64,000 nucleotides of DNA from Barthelona sp. PCE (GCA_040285745.1 JAUFOR010000004.1:1054001-1118000), one strand, 5' to 3'; numbered from the stretch's first letter, positions 18,001-26,685 are shown. Notes: generated by a model not told the origin, from the letters alone. Made by a program: numbers and translations.

Positions 18001-19245
18001 AGCAACGCTTGCACGGTCCTGATCAAGCTCAGTCTTGATACGACTAAGTCTCTTGGACTCAAGCTTATACCTACTATCAGCAGTAAACAAATTCTTTTTG
18101 ATTTCATTAATTGCTTTATCAAGTTTCATGATATTAGTCCTGATCCATAGTGCAGCTTCATCAATGTTACCTTCAAACTGTTCCTCAATCAATTCAAACT
18201 CAATCTTAACAACTTGACTATCCTTGACTTTTTGTTCTTTTTCATCAAGTTGTTGAAGCATCTCCTTGATCTTATTCAGCTCCTGTGTCTTAATGAAACG
18301 ATTCAATCTGTTTAAAATAAAAGATTTCTTCTGATATTCCATCTTTGTGGCAATATAAGTTTCTGCACTTTTTCTCTGATCATTCATTGAATCAACATAC
18401 TTTTGCTTACCACGTACCTCCTGTTTCTTCAACTCAAGACGCCCTACCATCTTACTATGCTTCTCTTCATAATCCTCAATAACACTAATAAAACGATTTG
18501 ATCCAATAACTTCCTCAAGATATTCTAGTAATCCATCTTTGGAACTACTTCCCTTCGGTTTCATCATTGCAATACGCTCGACTTCACCCTGAAGAATTAA
18601 GAAACGATGATTAGTTAAATCTAAACCATATGCATTTTTGAGTTTTTCTTTCAGATCAGCTGCTCGAATGGACTCATTGTTGAAAAAATAATTTGTTGTG
18701 TGTGTTTTTCTGTGTACAACACGCTTGATTGTGAACTCACTGCCCTCTTTGATATTGCAAGTACCATCAGACAAATCTTCGACTTCAGCGAAAAAAACTT
18801 TAACGTGAGCTTTTTTTGCGTCTGTAAGAAGCGCTGAGTTATGAACAAGCTCTCCAACGCGCTTAAGACGAAGACGAGATGCTGAATACCCAAAAGCAAA
18901 GAGTAAAGCATCGAGAATGTTGGATTTTCCAGATCCATTAGGTCCGATGATTGAAGTGAATCTTTTATCGAATGGGCCGATCACGCGGTGCCCCGCGTAC
19001 GATTTAAAGTTGAAAACTTCCACCTGAGTGATAACCAGACGATACTTTTGGAGTGCGGGATCACGAGATGGTAAACTAGGGACTAAAGTCAATGGGTTAA
19101 CGTCGCTTATGACGAATATTTCTTCATCTGACTCTATCTTGGGGATTTCCTCGCTTATTTCAACCATATTTTCAGAATTTTCTTCAACCGCTTCTTCTTT
19201 GGTTTGGTTCTTCTTCTTAGACTTCTTCCTCCTCTTAGATGGCAT
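15094..19245 (-). CDS. SMC4: SMC4, condensin ATPase subunit
   Basis: The 1383-residue product has the full SMC plan. A charged N-terminal tail is followed by a Walker A box (GPNGSGKS, ~residues 101-108) and a long coiled coil. A hinge near residues 600-780 holds a GAMTVGGGNN-type segment. The return coiled coil leads to the ABC signature (LSGGEKT, ~1236), then Walker B with DEIDAALD, and a very acidic Glu-rich tail. The VFNFKSYAGHRVIGPF opening and the RLRLKRVGELVHNS segment are typical of SMC4 rather than SMC1-3. SMC4 pairs with SMC2 in condensin to compact mitotic chromosomes. The next gene on the strand (DRC3) stops about 60 bp upstream. A minus-strand TTTTTTTATCCTTTCAAC element lies about 22-40 nt before the ATG. 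Confidence 0.95.
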   Translation of the reverse strand: MPSKRRKKSKKKNQTKEEAVEENSENMVEISEEIPKIESDEEIFVISDVNPLTLVPSLPSRDPALQKYRLVITQVEVFNFKSYAGHRVIGPFDKRFTSIIGPNGSGKSNILDALLFAFGYSASRLRLKRVGELVHNSALLTDAKKAHVKVFFAEVEDLSDGTCNIKEGSEFTIKRVVHRKTHTTNYFFNNESIRAADLKEKLKNAYGLDLTNHRFLILQGEVERIAMMKPKGSSSKDGLLEYLEEVIGSNRFISVIEDYEEKHSKMVGRLELKKQEVRGKQKYVDSMNDQRKSAETYIATKMEYQKKSFILNRLNRFIKTQELNKIKEMLQQLDEKEQKVKDSQVVKIEFELIEEQFEGNIDEAALWIRTNIMKLDKAINEIKKNLFTADSRYKLESKRLSRIKTELDQDRASVAKMKDSIRGTEIEMQDKARSVGIIEETHAELVEEQTEISEKIQLCNSQIDEKTAELSDEAIEVRKALGQLQMDTLQLNESRNELKVQESTLNQEIKSLHNIVNVSDSDLQESIDRKAQYQEQLNKVIKEYDEVKEEKELLEEKKKRMQAEAKTIVGKCNESRKDLQRLSIEEDNIQRQIDSVASSSFYEKCAIHFSEGVIGHIMEFVEFDPKYETAIVSAFGGQLNTLLVASNEVAKNINNFVRSQRQTNRNSVPRGFSCFVPSFSTQLYGKRLNQQEVDMNASVKRLYDCLIFNAENEFAKGAFFDVLKDIHVCDTTEEAHACSVGSFFKNRRVKAVTLDGVLCDTLGAMTVGGGNNKSNRHKKGPSLASLNKKIKRIVNQKASASQTIDECDLQVQSIQEILKEIHEQVKSKGLIMSDLRKKNEVLVENMFVCEKNIRLLGVNESDMRNNEKMLTAAEKKLGKVQKKLKKSENEYQEAENRKLELQQEYIRLGGHEIQILIDRRDTMNKRYEAVSQNLKEQKKQLIQLNEYISSFQQRIDDGLLKLEEARKKRAGTVAKYEKANSVVSKLSETLEALQAKDREFGLLHDEMEEHFDHVKNEIKKLEAVLKAIKDRRSEETTRMKKVSQVLSEIKQTNLRCSEGICQLNSFLNPEIPTLAEDRDKAIDIMKQHMEEDENWITAKSFGEMDEADIEEFQAELKKTIAKSKTMFEAMTDVDLNVLKLYRAAYRDYMQFQERYDSFYNITSTMASKLEQLRLTRHKIFLDGFLEIKAKLRELYQTLTLGGDAELERRDRLDPFSEGIDFTVRPPKKSWKKIVNLSGGEKTLASLALIFALHSYRPNPLYVMDEIDAALDFRNVSIVANYLVEKTQHAQFIVVSLRNNMFELANRLIGVYKTDDMTKTVSIRPDDYLEPKRETNEELTEEQEFPAIEPEVTTEEVLEEEQKGAVEEEEAVEEIVEEEAIEEE

Positions 19246-19302
19246 GGGGAGACAAGTGCGGAATTTGTTGAAAGGATAAAAAAAAGTAAAACAAATTTTT
19301 CT

Positions 19303-20844
19303 TTACATATACATCTCATCATCAGAGTTCTCGTTGTCAGCACCAAGGAATTCAAGCTTATTCTCTCCATACAAGTTCCAAATTTCCACAACTCTCTTGC
19401 GGTTACGTTGATGTTCCTTTTCAACCAATTCATCAATCAAACTCGTACATATCTGCTCTTCTGTCTTGACAAGCCTGTCTTCCACTGACTCAATATAATT
19501 AATACGATGATCTGCTGAAGCAGTTAACGAGGCGACCATTAGATTACGTAAATCATCAGTCTCTACTGCATTCACAACCTCTCTAATCTCATCATCGAGT
19601 TCACGGGAGCACTTAAGCAACTCCTTACTTACTGTGAAACATAATTCTCTTGAAGTTGTCATTAAGGCAGAACGTCGACCTCGGAAATCTTTCAATAAAG
19701 AAGATGTTACTTCATGACATCTAGTCTCTGAACTGAACAACTCTTGTACAAGGTTTTCATTTAATTGTTGTAATTCCATTAAATCTTCTTGTGAATGATT
19801 CAATTGTAGACCCTTAATCCATAAATTTTTTTGAATTAAATGCTTCTTCTTCTCAAACGTCTCCAACGCATTGAGTGAAACTTCTTCGATCTGTTCTTGC
19901 AATAAATCTTGTGATTCTGAAAAATATTCAACTTCTTTCTCCTTCTGTTCTAATTCACCATACATTTTCTCTCTAAAATCGGTGCTGATGAGCTCAATAC
20001 GCTCTCTGAATGACTCAAGCAGGTCCTCAACTCTCTCCAAGTTAGCCAATTCCGGTAAATCTGGGTCGTTCGCCAACAATAAATGATACAGCTCATCTTT
20101 GAAAAAACCCAGACAATTAGCTTTGTTATCAGCGTCTGTTCTCTCCTTCTTCTCTTTGGCCGCCCTCTCCTTTTCCTTAACACTACGTTCCTCTTGTTCT
20201 AGACGTCGAATATCTCCTTCATACAATTCTATAGCGCCTGCTCTCTGATGTTTTTGAACTAATTTGTAGTTAAGATAGCGTAGGTTGGGCAGAAAAGCAA
20301 TGAGAAAGTCGTTGGATGTCTCACCTAACTCATTTTCCTTTGTAATAATAATTCTCAAATTTGGAAATTGTCTAAATTGAAGGAAACTTGATAATTCAGA
20401 TGTGGTAAGCTTGTTCTTGCCCAGATTTAGCACCTCAAGATCATGCAAATTCTCAAGACCTTCAATATGGCTAATTTCATTGTTGAAAAAACTCAAAGTT
20501 TTTAACTTCACTAAAGAATCCAATCCCTCAATACGTTTGATCTTGTTGAAGCTCAGGTCCAGCCATTCAAGCTGTGTGAGAGTCTCAAGGTTCTCGATCT
20601 TTGTGATTGAATTGTTATCCAATTGTAGCTTCTTTAACGATGTAAAGGGACGGAGATTCTGGATTGTCAAGATATTCTTGAAGCTTAGCTCTAGGACTGT
20701 TGTCTCAAAAATGTGAACAGACTCAAGTGCATTCTGTCTTTTTTCATATTCACGGACTGACTTCTCAATAAGCTCGTGGTTGATAACACCCGTCTGAGCC
20801 TGACCCCCTGTCAACGCAGTTTTTGCAAAAGACGTTGATGTCAT
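19303..20844 (-). CDS. DRC3: DRC3 (LRRC48) dynein regulatory complex subunit
   Basis: The product is 513 residues, the usual DRC3 length. Residues ~45-190 contain SDS22-like leucine-rich repeats (KLQLDNNSI, WLDLSFNKI, LSFFNNEI, VLNLGKNKL) and an LRR cap with FLPNLRYLNY. The rest is a long coiled coil, with an NRKRVVEIWN segment near the C-terminus that matches the conserved end of the family. DRC3 is part of the nexin-dynein regulatory complex that links axonemal doublets and tunes dynein activity, so the cell should have motile flagella. The acidic C-terminal tail (ENSDDEMYM) is normal for the family. The OST4 gene is divergent about 145 bp upstream. Confidence 0.92.
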   Translation of the reverse strand: MTSTSFAKTALTGGQAQTGVINHELIEKSVREYEKRQNALESVHIFETTVLELSFKNILTIQNLRPFTSLKKLQLDNNSITKIENLETLTQLEWLDLSFNKIKRIEGLDSLVKLKTLSFFNNEISHIEGLENLHDLEVLNLGKNKLTTSELSSFLQFRQFPNLRIIITKENELGETSNDFLIAFLPNLRYLNYKLVQKHQRAGAIELYEGDIRRLEQEERSVKEKERAAKEKKERTDADNKANCLGFFKDELYHLLLANDPDLPELANLERVEDLLESFRERIELISTDFREKMYGELEQKEKEVEYFSESQDLLQEQIEEVSLNALETFEKKKHLIQKNLWIKGLQLNHSQEDLMELQQLNENLVQELFSSETRCHEVTSSLLKDFRGRRSALMTTSRELCFTVSKELLKCSRELDDEIREVVNAVETDDLRNLMVASLTASADHRINYIESVEDRLVKTEEQICTSLIDELVEKEHQRNRKRVVEIWNLYGENKLEFLGADNENSDDEMYM

Positions 20845-20988
20845 AAGAAAGAGGAATACTATGCTTTAACACCTTTTAGCATTATATTTACTCTGTTGAT
20901 ACACTTTTAAAGGATCCAATATGAGATCAAGGATAATGTAGAGACAAAAAAAGCACCCAAAATTGTTTTACGTATTTAAACCCATCTC

Positions 20989-21093
20989 ATGATTTCAGAC
21001 AGCAACCTCACATTAGTAATCTCAACCATCGCGTTTGCAGCCATGCTTCTCGTTGTGTTTTACCACAAAAATGAACCTGAAACAGAAGAGTAG
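20989..21093 (+). CDS. OST4: OST4 oligosaccharyltransferase microprotein (34 aa)
   Basis: A 34-codon frame begins MISDSNLTLV, runs through one hydrophobic helix (~residues 7-25) and ends in a FYHKNEPETEE tail. OST4 of yeast and animals is 36-37 residues, starts MISD/MITD, has one N-terminal membrane helix and a YH pair at the helix exit. All of these are seen here. OST4 stabilises the Stt3 module of the ER oligosaccharyltransferase. The start is set by the MISD match and by a TATTTAAACCCATCTC element directly before the ATG (20973-20988), which resembles promoter elements of other genes in the window. It sits between divergent DRC3 and convergent CEP44. Confidence 0.85.
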   Translation: MISDSNLTLVISTIAFAAMLLVVFYHKNEPETEE

Positions 21094-21223
21094 AGTTTCA
21101 TTCATCAACATCCAACATAACAATGTGTTCCATGTTTATTTTACGCTTTTGAGCATGATTTTTGCCAGTATACACTATGTTTAATTAATAAAACATCGCT
21201 TTAAAAACACTTTTTTATAAATT

Positions 21224-22117
21224 TTAATGATTATTGTCTGTCATGAGGACGGATAACGTCTTTTTCAAATCCTCTTGCCTTTCTCTTGCGTTCTGGGCAA
21301 CTGTTAAAAGATAATCTAACCTATTAGCAGGCAAATTATCGAAATCTAAAGCATGTAAACCTCCACTACCATTTAAATTTTTGCGTTCTACAATTGGTGT
21401 TGGTTCTGTGATATGGGAGATGTCCATAGGACCTTCAGTTCTTTTAACTCTATCATGTTTCTCAGTTACATCATTATGTTGTTTAGATAACTCATCCAAT
21501 TTTTCCAAAATTTTCACTTGATTTTCTTCAAAATTAGTGGTCATTCTTGTTTGCTCGCTCTCCAGGGCTAATATTCTCTGGTTTAATTCATCATACAAAG
21601 TATACAAGCTGTTAAAATCACCCTTCCTGCGATGTTCGTTCTTGCTCAAAGTTGAAAGCATTTGTTCATGCGCAACTTTAGCTATCTGTGAATGTGGTAA
21701 GTTATGCATGGGTTGCGCTCCTCTATGTTGATCTCTGTACAACTCATTATGTTTCTTTTTTGCTAATTTAATCAAATCATTAACAATACGTAACTTTGAA
21801 TCTGTGTCTGATTCGTTCAGGTCAAGGAACTGTTCGGCAGTCATCAGCGGCCTGTATCCAAACAAGCGTTCTGCTGTCTGAAAACAGTCCTTTGTAAATA
21901 TAATATCATCATCCAGACGAATGTTGACAGAATTCGACTTTTCGATATATTCCGGTAGATATCGCGAGAAGCCCAGGAACGTGTGATGTAAGATCTGAAT
22001 CAATACAGCTGGATGAGCAGTTTGAAGCTGTGAAACTCTAAATCCATCTTCAGGGAAACATAGGCGTCTTAAATCCTTCAATATGGAATCGCAAAAGTGC
22101 TGATTCGTGAGTGACAT
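21224..22117 (-). CDS. CEP44: CEP44-like centrosomal/basal-body protein
   Basis: The product has 297 residues. Residues ~5-125 match the CEP44 N-terminal domain: an LRRLCFPE-like opening, a HPAVLIQILHHTFLGFSRY segment (animal proteins have a PxxxxPIIxYxFTSYSxY pattern), a long helix, an FGYRPLMTAEQFL motif and a KKKHNEL end. The C-terminal half has one short coiled coil (~170-225) and a loose tail. CEP44 binds the inner centriole wall and links it to the centrosome; here a basal-body role is inferred. The protein is shorter than the ~390-residue human form, the missing part being the variable tail. A TTTTATC sequence abuts the start codon. Confidence 0.8.
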   Translation of the reverse strand: MSLTNQHFCDSILKDLRRLCFPEDGFRVSQLQTAHPAVLIQILHHTFLGFSRYLPEYIEKSNSVNIRLDDDIIFTKDCFQTAERLFGYRPLMTAEQFLDLNESDTDSKLRIVNDLIKLAKKKHNELYRDQHRGAQPMHNLPHSQIAKVAHEQMLSTLSKNEHRRKGDFNSLYTLYDELNQRILALESEQTRMTTNFEENQVKILEKLDELSKQHNDVTEKHDRVKRTEGPMDISHITEPTPIVERKNLNGSGGLHALDFDNLPANRLDYLLTVAQNARERQEDLKKTLSVLMTDNNH

Positions 22118-22363
22118 GATAAAATCAACTTCAAAAAAAATAAAATTCGAATGAGATGCAATTCAAAACATAAACCACTCATTATATGGATTTTTTCCAC
22201 TATAGTGAGACCTATATACAACTTTACACCCTAAAAGATTAAGATAAGAACTCATTCAGATGCTTACACTTTTATTTCCTGTACATCAGGCATTTCAAAA
22301 TTTTGGTTAAAATAGCATCATATCGAGCGCAAAATGATATTTTTTTAAAATTTACTGATATAA

Positions 22364-22894
22364 TTACTCCTCAGTAGGGTTCTCGGGCTCCTTTTCTTCA
22401 GTTTCTTCAGTTTCAACGGGATTCTCTTCGGTTTCAACGGGTGGAGCAATGAGCTTCTTGCTTGTCCAACGGTCTTCAAAGGATTCAACTTCCTCTTCAT
22501 TCATATTATCATACTGAATATGAGTTTCAACATTACCATCTTTTTCGGTGGTGGTTGTTGTTTGTTTATGCTCGCCCAGTTGGCGAACAACAACTTCCTT
22601 GCGGAAACCTTGAGAGTTGATGCTTGTCTTGCTATAAAATTTCTTGGTAGGAACAACGGGTTCAGGTTCAGATTCATAGGTTTCTTCAATGAGCTCTTCC
22701 ATGTCTTCCTCTGGCTTACACATGCCGTCACAATGAGTATCTGCAACGAAAGGATGGAAAGTGAGGAATTGTTCAAAGATATTAAGAGGTTCATATGAAC
22801 GACGAACTGGATGAACTGGACGACGACGACGGCGGCGGCGGCGAACAGGCATATAAGCGGGCTCAATGAGGCTAATAAGTGGTGAGTAGAACAT
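22364..22894 (-). CDS. Unknown small acidic protein (intact copy)
   Basis: This 176-residue protein has an N-terminal Arg run (nine Arg in ten residues from residue 18), a conserved-looking middle with KFYSKTSINSQGFRKEVVVR and a Glu-rich C-terminus containing repeated PVETEE units. The middle section (Ser/Thr strand, basic strand, GN-x-E-T, then EEVESFEDRW) recalls myeloid leukaemia factor (MLF) proteins in layout. The match is weak, so the function stays open. It is divergent from the membrane-protein gene across a 172-bp spacer with a 10-bp inverted repeat. The second copy at 25345-25876 is frameshifted, so this is the only intact version here. Confidence 0.65.
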   Translation of the reverse strand: MFYSPLISLIEPAYMPVRRRRRRRRPVHPVRRSYEPLNIFEQFLTFHPFVADTHCDGMCKPEEDMEELIEETYESEPEPVVPTKKFYSKTSINSQGFRKEVVVRQLGEHKQTTTTTEKDGNVETHIQYDNMNEEEVESFEDRWTSKKLIAPPVETEENPVETEETEEKEPENPTEE

Positions 22895-23066
22895 TGTTAT
22901 GATTGTTATGAGTTAGGTAAAAAAACAAAATACAAGAATGTAATGGTAATTCAAAATTCAAGACCATTTATGGGCTCTGAATCGACTTTGTAAGCGACTG
23001 TAAAGGGAAAATTTGTTTATATGACCTTTTTGTGAACATAATAAATGGTCCAGCATTTTTAATTAG
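22895..23066. promoter_or_regulatory. Divergent promoter spacer with 10-bp inverted repeat
   Basis: This 172-bp spacer separates the acidic-protein gene (-) from the membrane-protein gene (+). GACCATTTAT at 22962-22971 and its exact reverse complement ATAAATGGTC at 23041-23050 face each other 69 bp apart, each about 17-70 bp from one start codon. The same pair occurs in the second copy at 25945-25954 and 26024-26033. A TTTTTTTACCTAACTCA element lies before the minus-strand gene. Regulatory function is inference. Confidence 0.4.
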
Positions 23067-23703
23067 TTGGGCCCTCTAAGGCTCATGTTCCTTTTCTGCA
23101 AATTCATTGTTGTAAATGGTGATATTACTTCAAATATATGCTTTGTACCGCATGGTTTTGGTGATCAACCAAAAAGAAAGTCATTTTCGGATTCAACCTG
23201 TGTGCTTCCATTACATAATATTTATCTGGTTACACTGTGCATTTTCGCTGCTTGGCTGAGTATTAAGCATGCGAAAACTGCAAATGAAATAAAGTTTCGT
23301 TATCAATTTCCTTACTCAATACACTTTCCCTCTAAAAAGTTTTGTGTGTATCAAAATGGATATAATAATGCTTATCATTTGGTGTTTGGTTGTCTCAGGA
23401 ATTATTTTCTCGATATACCTGGTTGTTATGGATATGCGTCATAAAGACCATTGTCCCAAACTTTTTACATTGCCTGCATGTTACTTTGTTCTGGTATACT
23501 TTATAATGTGCGCCATATCACTTCAGTTTAACGTAAATTATCTTTACAGAATTGGTGCATACTCAGGAGTTATAACTGCAATTTGGTTCAGTGTCAATAA
23601 TATTTTAGGCCGTAAGAAATGCCCTGTCCTCTTCAAAATACCTCTTTGTTACGTTGCTTTCATTGCTTTCGCATCACTCATTATTTTACCTTATTTGAGC
23701 TAA
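23067..23703 (+). pseudogene. Membrane-protein gene, frameshifted copy 1
   Basis: The first ~90 codons match the intact copy at 26050-26685. Then the sequence reads CTAAAAAGTTTTGTGTG where copy 2 has CTAAAAGTTTTTTGTG (about 23333-23347), a net one-base difference that shifts the frame. The downstream 119 codons (from 23344, MCIKMDIIML) are still open and match the C-terminal part of the intact protein. The break is either a recent mutation in a redundant copy or a homopolymer sequencing error. A separate short protein starting at 23344 is possible but unsupported. Confidence 0.7.
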
Positions 23704-24319
23704 TTTGAAGTAATTGACCATTAATAGTTGGCCCATGTATAGGTTATGGGTCATGGGAATGAGCTAATGTTCATGTAATCGTTTATTGTATATGATTTTG
23801 AAATTGAGTAATTGCAGGTTGTAATAACTTTCTTTTTAACAATAAAATTTGGTTATGTGCCTGCTTTTTCTTGTATTACACTACATTTTCATTCGAAGAA
23901 AGAAAAAGAACGTCATTACTCTTGTAAATAAACTGGATCATAACACATTCACAATCATCCAATCCACATAAAACAGAGCAATAATGCTGAAAGGTTAATA
24001 CAGATGCCTCAAAGAACATATACTTGATATATTTGCGTCTTTAAAAAAAATTATCAACACAAGATACTGATTGATCTACTATGCTTCTTATGCTGAACTT
24101 TTGCTTAATATTATATGCAAAAATTCCGAATAATCCCTCAAATAAGATAAAGTTGTAGAAACAGATAGTCCGGCATCTTCTAAGATATAAGAGCTATATT
24201 CTACGGTAATGCGCATATATTGTGCACATAATGAGCACTTTACATCATAAGAAAAGATCCAAACCTTCTTTCCAACTTGTTCTAATTTTTATCACCTTTT
24301 CAAGCGCATTTTTTGTTAT
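23704..24319. other. Spacer between membrane-protein gene and CEP104 (copy 1)
   Basis: The spacer is 616 bp of AT-rich DNA, repeated at 26686-27301 with no difference noticed. An AACAATAAAATTTGG sequence about 140 bp after the membrane-protein stop could be a polyadenylation signal. No coding pattern, tRNA or repeat was recognised. Confidence 0.5.
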
Positions 24320-25228
24320 ATGGCGCCAACGTTTAACGTGCAACCGCACAAATTAACATTCAAAGCACATGCAAGCTCTTCCGACGATCCCTATATCGCT
24401 GCCAATTTGGATAGCACAAGCCAGAGCCGCAGAGGGTGGAAGTCTGAGAGGTATGTCACCAAAGGCATGGTCCGCACCCCATTTAAAGGGTAGCGGAACA
24501 ATCCGCATTATTCACCTGTTTTGGTGAAAAATTCATCATTATTAACATTTAGATACGCAAAACATCCCCACACGCTGTACCTGGTCTTCGATGAGCCTGT
24601 TTTTGTAGAAAAATTTGATTTTTTAAGTCACGAGCACGCAATTAGTGCAAAAGTTGATGTCTTTCTCGGTAAACCAAAGCGTAAAAGCATCAGCTACGAG
24701 AATGCGAACTACGACCACCTCGGTTTCTTTACTTTAGCCAGTAATTCTGGCATAGACAGTAATATCAGACCATTAAGAAGTGTAGTTGTTCGTCAAAGTT
24801 TAAGAGTTTTGAAATTAGTATTAAATGAACATCATCATCACACACAGAATATGTTTGACCAGGTGGGCGTGAAGCGCATCGATGTAGAAGGTTGGACAGT
24901 TAAAGAAAAAGTCGAAATGAACAGACTTTTAGAAGCTCCAAAAGAAAATATTAGAAAAGCCTCAGAAGCTAATGAACGTGGTTCCTTAAGGTATGACCAT
25001 GTCACCGCAACACAGATCAAGAACCTCCTTGTCCGCAAGCAACAAGCCGTTGATGATGAGAACTACATGGAGGCAAAACGTTTGAAATTAGAGATCGAAC
25101 GTCTCCATGAGGTTGGAAAACAGATTTCTGTCCTTGAGGAGGAGAAAAAGGCCGCAGTCATGATGGAGGATTATGATAGAGCTCATGATCTGAAGAAGAG
25201 AATTGAGAAGATGAGAAATTTAAGATAA
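24320..25228 (+). pseudogene. CEP104 5' fragment from tandem duplication
   Basis: Exon 1 (24320-24450) and the exon-2 start (24553 onward) match the full CEP104 gene downstream, including the 102-bp intron. After the coiled-coil/UVR-like part the frame meets the duplication junction and ends as MRNLR plus TAA at 25228, giving 268 codons. It could encode the jelly-roll domain plus the coil but lacks the TOG and zinc-finger domains. Four clustered synonymous differences and one Lys/Arg difference separate it from the full gene. Expression is unknown; I treat it as a truncated duplicate. Confidence 0.85.
24451..24552 (+). other. Spliceosomal intron in CEP104 fragment
   Basis: The intron begins GTATGT and ends TTAACATTTAG, 102 bp. 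It is the duplicate of the intron at 27433-27534. Removing it joins the SER codons of exon 1 to YAKHPH of exon 2 in frame. Confidence 0.85.
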
Positions 25229-25344
25229 GAACTCATTCAGATGCTTACACTTTTATTTCCTGTACATCAGGCATTTCAAAATTTTGGTTAAAATAGCATC
25301 ATATCGAGCGCAAAATGATATTTTTTTAAAATTTACTGATATAA

Positions 25345-25876
25345 TTACTCCTCAGTAGGGTTCTCGGGCTCCTTTTCTTCAGTTTCTTCAGTTTCAACGG
25401 GATTCTCTTCGGTTTCAACGGGTGGAGCAATGAGCTTCTTGCTTGTCCAACGGTCTTCAAAGGATTCAACTTCCTCTTCATTCATATTATCATACTGAAT
25501 ATGAGTTTCAACATTACCATCTTTTTCGGTGGTGGTTGTTGTTTGTTTATGCTCGCCCAGTTGGCGAACAACAACTTCCCTTGCGGAAACCTTGAGAGTT
25601 GATGCTTGTCTTGCTATAAAATTTCTTGGTAGGAACAACGGGTTCAGGTTCAGATTCATAGGTTTCTTCAATGAGCTCTTCCATGTCTTCCTCTGGCTTA
25701 CACATGCCGTCACAATGAGTATCTGCAACGAAAGGATGGAAAGTGAGGAATTGTTCAAAGATATTAAGAGGTTCATATGAACGACGAACTGGATGAACTG
25801 GACGACGACGACGGCGGCGGCGGCGAACAGGCATATAAGCGGGCTCAATGAGGCTAATAAGTGGTGAGTAGAACAT
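25345..25876 (-). pseudogene. Small acidic-protein gene, frameshifted copy 2
   Basis: Identical in plan to the intact copy at 22364-22894, but an extra C (CTTCCCTTGCGG, near 25578; copy 1 has CTTCCTTGCGG) shifts the frame after ~98 codons. The start-proximal frame then ends at 25547. The C-terminal part stays open in another frame to 25345. Either a recent lesion in a redundant copy or a homopolymer sequencing error. Confidence 0.7.
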
Positions 25877-26049
25877 TGTTATGATTGTTATGAGTTAGGT
25901 AAAAAAAACAAAATACAAGAATGTAATGGTAATTCAAAATTCAAGACCATTTATGGGCTCTGAATCGACTTTGTAAGCGACTGTAAAGGGAAAATTTGTT
26001 TATATGACCTTTTTGTGAACATAATAAATGGTCCAGCATTTTTAATTAG

Positions 26050-26685
26050 TTGGGCCCTCTAAGGCTCATGTTCCTTTTCTGCAAATTCATTGTTGTAAAT
26101 GGTGATATTACTTCAAATATATGCTTTGTACCGCATGGTTTTGGTGATCAACCAAAAAGAAAGTCATTTTCGGATTCAACCTGTGTGCTTCCATTACATA
26201 ATATTTATCTGGTTACACTGTGCATTTTCGCTGCTTGGCTGAGTATTAAGCATGCGAAAACTGCAAATGAAATAAAGTTTCGTTATCAATTTCCTTACTC
26301 AATACACTTTCCCTCTAAAAGTTTTTTGTGTATCAAAATGGATATAATAATGCTTATCATTTGGTGTTTGGTTGTCTCAGGAATTATTTTCTCGATATAC
26401 CTGGTTGTTATGGATATGCGTCATAAAGACCATTGTCCCAAACTTTTTACATTGCCTGCATGTTACTTTGTTCTGGTATACTTTATAATGTGCGCCATAT
26501 CACTTCAGTTTAACGTAAATTATCTTTACAGAATTGGTGCATACTCAGGAGTTATAACTGCAATTTGGTTCAGTGTCAATAATATTTTAGGCCGTAAGAA
26601 ATGCCCTGTCCTCTTCAAAATACCTCTTTGTTACGTTGCTTTCATTGCTTTCGCATCACTCATTATTTTACCTTATTTGAGCTAA
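26050..26685 (+). CDS. Unknown polytopic membrane protein (intact copy)
   Basis: This 211-residue protein has five likely membrane spans: ~residues 50-65 (NIYLVTLCIFAAWLSI), 97-120, 138-155, 163-180 and 192-210. The N-terminal ~45 residues hold a further hydrophobic patch (LMFLFCKFIVV) that could be a signal or a sixth span. Two related loops carry CPKLF and CPVLF motifs, each before a new span, which hints at an internal repeat. No family was recognised. It is divergent from the acidic-protein gene, and the CEP104 gene follows on the same strand after ~616 bp. Copy 1 is frameshifted, so this is the only intact version in the window. Confidence 0.6.
   Translation: MGPLRLMFLFCKFIVVNGDITSNICFVPHGFGDQPKRKSFSDSTCVLPLHNIYLVTLCIFAAWLSIKHAKTANEIKFRYQFPYSIHFPSKSFLCIKMDIIMLIIWCLVVSGIIFSIYLVVMDMRHKDHCPKLFTLPACYFVLVYFIMCAISLQFNVNYLYRIGAYSGVITAIWFSVNNILGRKKCPVLFKIPLCYVAFIAFASLIILPYLS

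Larger units (their letters stand above)
22239..25219 (+). repeat. Tandem duplication, copy 1 (2981 bp)
   Basis: This block is repeated head-to-tail at 25220-28201 with near identity. It starts at TTAAGATAAG (22239) and ends at GATGAGAAAT (25219). At the internal junction these two ends are joined directly with no shared bases, so the join looks blunt. The block carries an intact small acidic-protein gene (-), a frameshifted membrane-protein gene (+) and a 5' fragment of CEP104 (+). Differences seen by eye between copies are a few homopolymer indels, four synonymous substitutions at 24583-24628 and one A/G change near the right end. Confidence 0.95.

Noticed and set aside
22364-22894. Firm MLF (myeloid leukaemia factor) assignment
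   Set aside because: Only the general layout and a short EEVESFEDRW end are similar; not enough to name the family.
23344-23703. Separate 119-residue membrane protein in copy 1
   Set aside because: It is the C-terminal part of the 211-residue protein seen intact in copy 2; the split is due to a one-base difference.
25345-25848. Separate 167-codon frame in copy 2 of the acidic-protein gene
   Set aside because: Its first part is an out-of-frame reading of the gene's 5' half, and only the C-terminal part matches; it arises from the extra C.
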